From CAZTYW01 sp964617695 (GTDB lineage Bacteria > Chloroflexota > Dehalococcoidia > UBA2247 > RBG-13-53-26): DNA of 10,613 nt. The notes below the pieces were generated by a model. The model had not been told where the DNA came from. It ran no database searches and was given only the letters and a program-made list of their open reading frames with translations. Shown here piece after piece: positions 6,051 to 10,613 of the stretch (positions within the stretch are counted from its first letter, which is position 1; every line of letters begins with the position of its first letter). The stretch covers positions 1-10,613 of the forward strand of contig CAZTYW010000070.1 of the NCBI GenBank assembly GCA_964617695.1. The letters run 5' to 3'. The translations under genes were made by a program, and so were the position numbers.

Positions 6051-8414
6051 ATGGTGGTAGAAGATCGACAAGAGGCCACACGAGAGATGAAGGTACCCAT
6101 ACCCGAGGAACTGCCCATTCTTCCTGCCAAAGACAATGTCCTGTTCCCGTTCATTATGGCCCCGGTGGCAACCGACAGACCGGACATTGTTCAGGTGATT
6201 GACGCGGCTATGGAGGAAAACAAGCTTATCGGCATCTTTGCCCAGCGCGGCGACGCTGACAAGCCGGCTGGTGATGAACTGTACTCCGTGGGCACGGCGG
6301 CCCTGATCGCCCGCATGTTCAAGATGCCCGATGGCTCCATCCATGTGTTCTTGCAGGGTCTGTCCAGGATCCGTCTGCAGGAAGTGGTCCAGACCGAACC
6401 CTACGTCAGAGCCAAAGTAGCAGTGATCGACGTCACCACGGAGAAGACCACCGAACTTGAGGCCCTCACCCGCAACCTTCGGAGCCAGTTCAAGAGGGTA
6501 GTCGAGCTTGCCCCCAATCTTGCCGAGGAACTGGGCATTGCAGCCGTGAACATAGCCGACGCCGGCAACCTGGCTGATTTTGTGGCTGCTCACGTCAATC
6601 TCAAGCGCGACGAAGCGCAGGATATCCTGGAGACCCTCGATGTCACCGAAAGGATCAAGAAGCTGACCGGTTACATCAACAGAGAACTGGAGATACTGGA
6701 GCTGGGCAGCAAGATCCAGTCTCAGATCAAGGGTGAGATGGACAAGGCCCAGCGAGAGTTCTACCTCCGAGAGCAGTTGAAAGCCATACAGAAGGAACTG
6801 GGTGAGACTGATGAGCGCACCGTCGAGATCAACGAACTCAGAGAGAAGATAGAGCAGGCACAACTTCCACCCGAAGCCCAGAAGGAGGCTGAGCGTGAAC
6901 TGGACCGCCTGGCAAAGATGCCTCCTGCTGCTGCCGAGTATACGGTGTCGCGGACGTACCTTGACTGGCTGGTCAGCCTGCCCTGGGCCAGGGGCACCGA
7001 AGACAACCTCGACGTCAATCAGGCCAGCGCCATTCTGGATGAAGACCACTACGACCTGGACAAAGTGAAAGATAGAATCCTTGACTACCTGGCAGTCCGC
7101 AACCTGAAGAAGGACATGAAGGGGCCAATCCTGTGTTTCCTGGGTCCCCCAGGAACAGGCAAGACCTCCGTGGGCCGGTCTATCGCACGCGCTCTGGGCA
7201 GGAAGTTCTTCCGCATGTCTTTGGGCGGCATACGGGACGAGGCAGAAATCCGGGGCCATCGCCGCACATACGTTGGTGCTTTGCCCGGCAGGATCATTCA
7301 GGGCATCCGTCGGGCCGAGTCCAACAATCCCGTGTTCATGCTGGATGAGATTGACAAGGTCGGGATGGACTTCAGGGGCGACCCTTCGGCGGCATTGCTC
7401 GAGGTACTGGACCCTGAGCAGAACTTCGCTTTCGTTGACCACTACCTCGACGTCCCATTTGACCTCTCCAGGGTGCTGTTCATAACCACCGCCAACGTCA
7501 TTGATCCCGTGCCGCCTGCTCTCAAGGACAGGATGGAGGTCATTGAGCTTCCCGGTTACACAGAGCAGGAGAAACTGCACATTGCCAGGAGATTCCTCGT
7601 GCCCAGGCAGCTTCAGGAAAACGGCCTTGGCGAAGATAGACTGCAGATCGTGGACGACACCCTGCTCGCCGTCATTCGAGACTACACCAGGGAGGCTGGG
7701 GTGAGAAACCTGGAGAGGGAGATCGGCACCATCTGCCGTAAAGTGGCCCGGCAGGTTGCGGCGAACGCCGACCGGGCAACCACCATCCGTCCGGATATGC
7801 TCCACGACTACCTGGGCCCGCCGAGGTTCCGCTATGAGCTGGCTGGGGAGGCCGACGAAATCGGTGTGGCAACCGGGCTCGCCTGGACGCCCGCTGGCGG
7901 CGACATCATCTTCGTGGAGGCCACCCCGGTGGACGGAAAAGGTAATCTCATCCTCACTGGCAAGCTGGGCGAGGTGATGCAGGAGTCAGCTCGCGCCGCG
8001 CTGACGTACACCAGGAGCAGGGCTGCCTCACTGGGCATTGAGGACGACTTCCAGGAGAAGAAGGACGTCCACATCCACGTTCCTGCCGGAGCCATCCCCA
8101 AGGATGGGCCATCTGCCGGCATAACCATGACCGTGGCCCTGATTTCGGCCCTTGCCAGGCGCCCGGTAAGCAAGGAGGTGGGAATGACCGGGGAGATCAC
8201 GCTGCGCGGCAAGGTACTGCCTGTTGGCGGGATCAGGGACAAGGTACTGGCTGCCCATCGGGCTGGCATCAAGAAGGTTATCCTGCCCAGAGAGAACGGA
8301 AGAGACCTTGAAGAGGTCCCCCAGGAAGTGAAACAGGGGCTTGACTTTGTCCTGGTGGACTCCATCGACGACGCACTTGAAGTTGTGCTCGGACCCAGGG
8401 AGAAGAAGGGCTAA
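6051..8414 (+). CDS. lon: ATP-dependent protease Lon (LonA type), complete
   Basis: Lon is a cytoplasmic hexameric AAA+ serine protease that unfolds and degrades damaged and selected regulatory proteins. It has 787 residues, close to E. coli Lon (784). The Lon N-terminal substrate domain (~20-205) starts ELPILPAKDNVLFPF. A charged, coiled-coil-rich linker follows (~205-310). The AAA+ module has Walker A GPPGTGKT (365-372), Walker B VFMLDE (428-433) and the Lon-typical pore region LGGIRDEAEIRGHRRTYVGA. The protease domain (~600-780) has catalytic Ser688 in PKDGPSAG and Lys731 in GGIRDKVLAA. Their 43-residue spacing equals that of the E. coli Ser-Lys dyad. The domain order and soluble N-terminus identify LonA, not membrane LonB. 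The start ATG has GGAGG six bases upstream (6040-6044); Met14 (6090) is a less likely alternative. It converges on the radical SAM gene with a 66-bp gap and no obvious hairpin terminator. Confidence 0.97.
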   Translation: MVVEDRQEATREMKVPIPEELPILPAKDNVLFPFIMAPVATDRPDIVQVIDAAMEENKLIGIFAQRGDADKPAGDELYSVGTAALIARMFKMPDGSIHVFLQGLSRIRLQEVVQTEPYVRAKVAVIDVTTEKTTELEALTRNLRSQFKRVVELAPNLAEELGIAAVNIADAGNLADFVAAHVNLKRDEAQDILETLDVTERIKKLTGYINRELEILELGSKIQSQIKGEMDKAQREFYLREQLKAIQKELGETDERTVEINELREKIEQAQLPPEAQKEAERELDRLAKMPPAAAEYTVSRTYLDWLVSLPWARGTEDNLDVNQASAILDEDHYDLDKVKDRILDYLAVRNLKKDMKGPILCFLGPPGTGKTSVGRSIARALGRKFFRMSLGGIRDEAEIRGHRRTYVGALPGRIIQGIRRAESNNPVFMLDEIDKVGMDFRGDPSAALLEVLDPEQNFAFVDHYLDVPFDLSRVLFITTANVIDPVPPALKDRMEVIELPGYTEQEKLHIARRFLVPRQLQENGLGEDRLQIVDDTLLAVIRDYTREAGVRNLEREIGTICRKVARQVAANADRATTIRPDMLHDYLGPPRFRYELAGEADEIGVATGLAWTPAGGDIIFVEATPVDGKGNLILTGKLGEVMQESARAALTYTRSRAASLGIEDDFQEKKDVHIHVPAGAIPKDGPSAGITMTVALISALARRPVSKEVGMTGEITLRGKVLPVGGIRDKVLAAHRAGIKKVILPRENGRDLEEVPQEVKQGLDFVLVDSIDDALEVVLGPREKKG

Positions 8415-8480
8415 TACAGGGCTGGCCCGGCCGTGAACCGATGCGCTGGCGGTATCCCTTGACAAAGCGGCATCACTGAC

Positions 8481-10304
8481 TCAGGCACGGGCTTCATATT
8501 TGCTCTGGCAGGCCGACTCCCATCGCTCCAGCCCACAGGCGTTGCAGTTCAGACTGCAGTCGAGAGTTTCCCTGCCTTCAAAAGTGCGCTGGTACTCCTG
8601 CCGCAGAAAATCGGGGCTGACCCCCACGTCAATGTGTGACCAGGGCAGGAGCTCATCCAGTGGGCGCTGACGATGCGCATAGAACGCGGGATCAAGTCCC
8701 GCTTTGTCAAAGGCTCGCAGCCAGTTCTCATACTTGAACCGCTCATCCCAGGCGTCAAACGTACAACCCAACCGCCAGGCATGGTGGATGGCAGCGCCAA
8801 TTCGGCGGTCTCCCCGCGACAGGACCGTCTCCAGCAGGCTGGTCTCGGGACTCTCCCAGGACAGGCGCACCCTCGAGCTACGTAGACTCTGTCTGAGTGT
8901 CCGGTACTTGAACTCAAGCTCTTCCTGGCTGTTCTGAGGCACCCACTGAAAGGGAGTATGTGCCTTGGGTATGAGAGTTGACACGCTGAGTTTGATCCTC
9001 GGTTGCCCACCGCTCCCCAGGCGGCGCAGCCTGCTCACAAGGTGTGCGATGCTTTCGACATCGTCCGCGGTCTCTGTCGGCAAGCCGATCATGAAGTAGA
9101 GCTTGAAGTTCGCCCATCCTTTTTGCAGCGCATCGGCCACCGTGCCCAAAATGTCGTCATCACTGACGGCCTTGTTGACGACGCGCCTCAAACGCTCGGT
9201 CCCCGCCTCGGGCGCAAAAGTAAGGCCCGGTTTCTTGGCAAACCTCAGGGAGTCCATCAGGCCTACCGAGAAGGCGTCTATCCGCAGACTGGGGAGTGAC
9301 AGGGTAAGAGGACAGTCGGCATATCGCCTCGCCAGAGTGTCCACCAGTGACTCGATGCCCGGATAATCACTCACGCTTAGCGAGACCAGCGACACCTCAC
9401 CGTAGCCACAATTCTTGAGCAGCTCACCCACTGCACCCACAATCTCCGGTGGGCTTCTAAAGCGCGGCGGCCGATAGACTATTCCGGCCTGGCAGAAGCG
9501 ACAGCCCCGCGTGCAGCCACGCTGGATCTCAACTGCCCCGCGGTCATGCACGACTTCTACATAGGGCACCACGGGCCTGGTCACCGGCGGGGGCAGCTCC
9601 GCCACCAGGCACCGCCGAATGCTCGGACTCGCCTGGGCCGCAGCGGACCGGAAAGCAGCCAGGCTGCCGTCGGGCGAGTAGTCGACCGCGTACAGACTCG
9701 GCACGTACACACCAGGCAAAGCAGCCAACTGGCACAGCAGGTCCGCCTTCTTGCCTCCCTCCTTCTTCCACCTTCGGAACGTCTCCACTAACTGCGGGGT
9801 TGCCTCTTCTCCATCACCAATCACGAATATGTCAATGAATTCCGCCATTGGCTCCGGATTGAGGGCGCAACTACCTCCAGCGATCACCAGGGGATGCTTC
9901 TCGGTCCTCTCACTGGCCATGACGGGCATCCCGGCCAGGTCCAGCATGTTCAGCACATTGGTGTAAGTAAGCTCGTAGCCAAGGGAGAAGCCGAGGATGT
10001 CAAACTCTGCCAGCGGTCGCCCAGATTCCAGGCTGAGCAGCGGAATGCCCGCCTGCCGCATGGCTGCTTCCATATCGACCCAGGGAGCGTAGACCCTCTC
10101 AGCGAGGACTCCTGGTTTCCGGTTGAGCAAATCGTAAAGAATAGGCAGTGCCATATTGGACATGCCTATCTCGTAGAGGTCAGGGTAGGCAAGGGCAACC
10201 CTCACCTCCGCCGTCTGCCACTCCTTCACCACGCTATTCCACTCGCCTCCTGTGTAGCGAGCTGGTCGGGTAACCTTCTGGAGAATGCTGTTGGGGTAAG
10301 CCAT
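8481..10304 (-). CDS. B12-binding-type radical SAM protein (TIGR03960-like), substrate unknown
   Basis: With the start chosen here the protein has 607 residues. The N-terminal part begins with the family-typical TRPARYTGGEWNSVV and has a cobalamin-binding-like Rossmann region (VALAYPDLYEIGMSNMALPI to about residue 180). The radical SAM core has Cys264, Cys268 and Cys271 in RGCTRGCRFC, the CxxxCxxC site for the 4Fe-4S cluster that cleaves S-adenosylmethionine, and the SAM-side motif APEAGTERLR (364-373). Four C-terminal cysteines (583, 587, 590, 599; CSLNCNACG then C) could bind a metal or second cluster. The reaction is unknown. By recall, relatives are often fused to or followed by a DUF2344 (TIGR03936) partner; none is here, since TGA 8481-8483 faces convergent lon. 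The frame continues upstream to Met at 10475, but that extension is basic, unlike the family, and spans the likely promoter. The ATG at 10302-10304 has GGCAGG four bases before it. Confidence 0.88.
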   Translation of the reverse strand: MAYPNSILQKVTRPARYTGGEWNSVVKEWQTAEVRVALAYPDLYEIGMSNMALPILYDLLNRKPGVLAERVYAPWVDMEAAMRQAGIPLLSLESGRPLAEFDILGFSLGYELTYTNVLNMLDLAGMPVMASERTEKHPLVIAGGSCALNPEPMAEFIDIFVIGDGEEATPQLVETFRRWKKEGGKKADLLCQLAALPGVYVPSLYAVDYSPDGSLAAFRSAAAQASPSIRRCLVAELPPPVTRPVVPYVEVVHDRGAVEIQRGCTRGCRFCQAGIVYRPPRFRSPPEIVGAVGELLKNCGYGEVSLVSLSVSDYPGIESLVDTLARRYADCPLTLSLPSLRIDAFSVGLMDSLRFAKKPGLTFAPEAGTERLRRVVNKAVSDDDILGTVADALQKGWANFKLYFMIGLPTETADDVESIAHLVSRLRRLGSGGQPRIKLSVSTLIPKAHTPFQWVPQNSQEELEFKYRTLRQSLRSSRVRLSWESPETSLLETVLSRGDRRIGAAIHHAWRLGCTFDAWDERFKYENWLRAFDKAGLDPAFYAHRQRPLDELLPWSHIDVGVSPDFLRQEYQRTFEGRETLDCSLNCNACGLERWESACQSKYEARA

Positions 10305-10322
10305 AGAACCTGCCAAAAGACT

Positions 10323-10328
10323 ATTATA
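10323..10328 (-). promoter_or_regulatory. Probable -10 element of the radical SAM gene
   Basis: The minus strand reads a perfect TATAAT here, 18 bases before the chosen ATG. The -35 is poor: the nearest candidate, TTGGAT, has a long 19-base spacer. Transcription would start near 10316, giving a leader of about a dozen bases carrying GGCAGG. If real, it excludes initiation at the upstream in-frame Met codons. Confidence 0.45.
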
Positions 10329-10390
10329 ACCTGTAGCCTTGACCCGCATCCAATACGACCGGGCCCCCAGGATCAAATCGACCTCCCGCG

Positions 10391-10408
10391 CCCGCCGTTT
10401 GCGGCGGG
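10391..10408. repeat. GC-rich hairpin in the divergent spacer
   Basis: CCCGCCG (10391-10397) pairs exactly with CGGCGGG (10402-10408) over the loop TTTG. It lies between the divergently oriented radical SAM gene and tRNA-Phe, where no gene ends, and has no T tract. A terminator role is therefore unlikely. It may be another intergenic palindrome like those at 4942-5349, or a barrier between the two divergent units. Confidence 0.45.
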
Positions 10409-10499
10409 TAGCGGTCCATGGCAAGCAACCCAAAGGCGGAGCGCCGGTTCCTCGCTTATGATGCCGCCCCATCACCGGATGGCCGCCTCTTGGGCTACC

Positions 10500-10529
10500 T
10501 TGACATCGGGAAAATCGGCATCTTACAAT
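10500..10529 (+). promoter_or_regulatory. Near-consensus sigma70 promoter of tRNA-Phe
   Basis: TTGACA (10500-10505) matches the -35 consensus perfectly. After an 18-base spacer comes TACAAT (10524-10529), five of six matches to the -10 consensus. Transcription would start near 10536, a few bases before the mature tRNA 5' end at 10540, as is common for tRNA genes. Confidence 0.8.
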
Positions 10530-10539
10530 TAGACTCGCT

Positions 10540-10612
<73 letters not shown>

Positions 10613-10613
10613 C

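Noticed and set aside
5580..7805. A 741-codon open frame on the minus strand, antisense to hsp20 and lon
   Set aside because: It lies entirely opposite two well-conserved genes and shows no recognisable domain. It crosses the hsp20-lon junction without respecting gene boundaries. Long antisense open frames are common opposite GC-rich genes.
8415..8480. A terminator between lon and the radical SAM gene
   Set aside because: The only pairing seen (GGGC/GCCC and GGCC/GGCC around 8419-8432) is 3-4 bp with very tight loops and has no T run.

Overview
This window looks like chromosomal DNA of a moderately GC-rich bacterium. The closest match I can suggest is Chloroflexota, possibly Dehalococcoidia. 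That rests on recalled resemblance of DnaE and of the large LEA-like exported protein, and on GC-rich intergenic palindromes; it is inference, not a search result. Nothing indicates a prophage, plasmid, integrase, transposase or CRISPR array. The content is mostly housekeeping and protein quality control.

Layout, left to right. (1) Positions 1-1257 (+) hold the 3' part of a gene open through the left edge. It encodes a probable cell-surface or exported protein with duplicated internal modules and a C-terminal LEA2/WHy-like beta domain. (2) A perfect 11-bp hairpin at 1291-1316 separates it from the convergent dnaE gene (1361-4825, -). DnaE is a complete 1154-residue DNA polymerase III alpha subunit with an apparently intact PHP metal site and its own promoter at 4855-4882. 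(3) A 670-bp gene-free region (4826-5495) is packed with GC-rich hairpins, a perfect 18-bp palindrome and a repeated 24-25-bp motif. It ends in an extended -10 promoter. (4) hsp20 (5496-5948, +) and lon (6051-8414, +) are 102 bp apart and probably form a protein-quality-control operon: a holdase chaperone plus an ATP-dependent protease. (5) A B12-binding-type radical SAM gene (8481-10304, -) converges on lon. (6) A 235-bp divergent spacer holds the radical SAM promoter, a GC-rich hairpin and a near-consensus promoter for tRNA-Phe(GAA) (10540-10612, +), which ends at the right edge.

The genes do not form one pathway. Replication (dnaE), proteostasis (hsp20-lon) and translation (tRNA-Phe) sit in independent units, alternating in direction. 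The least understood parts are the repeat-containing surface-type protein, the palindrome-rich spacer and the radical SAM enzyme of unknown substrate. I did not find a convincing new multi-gene system.
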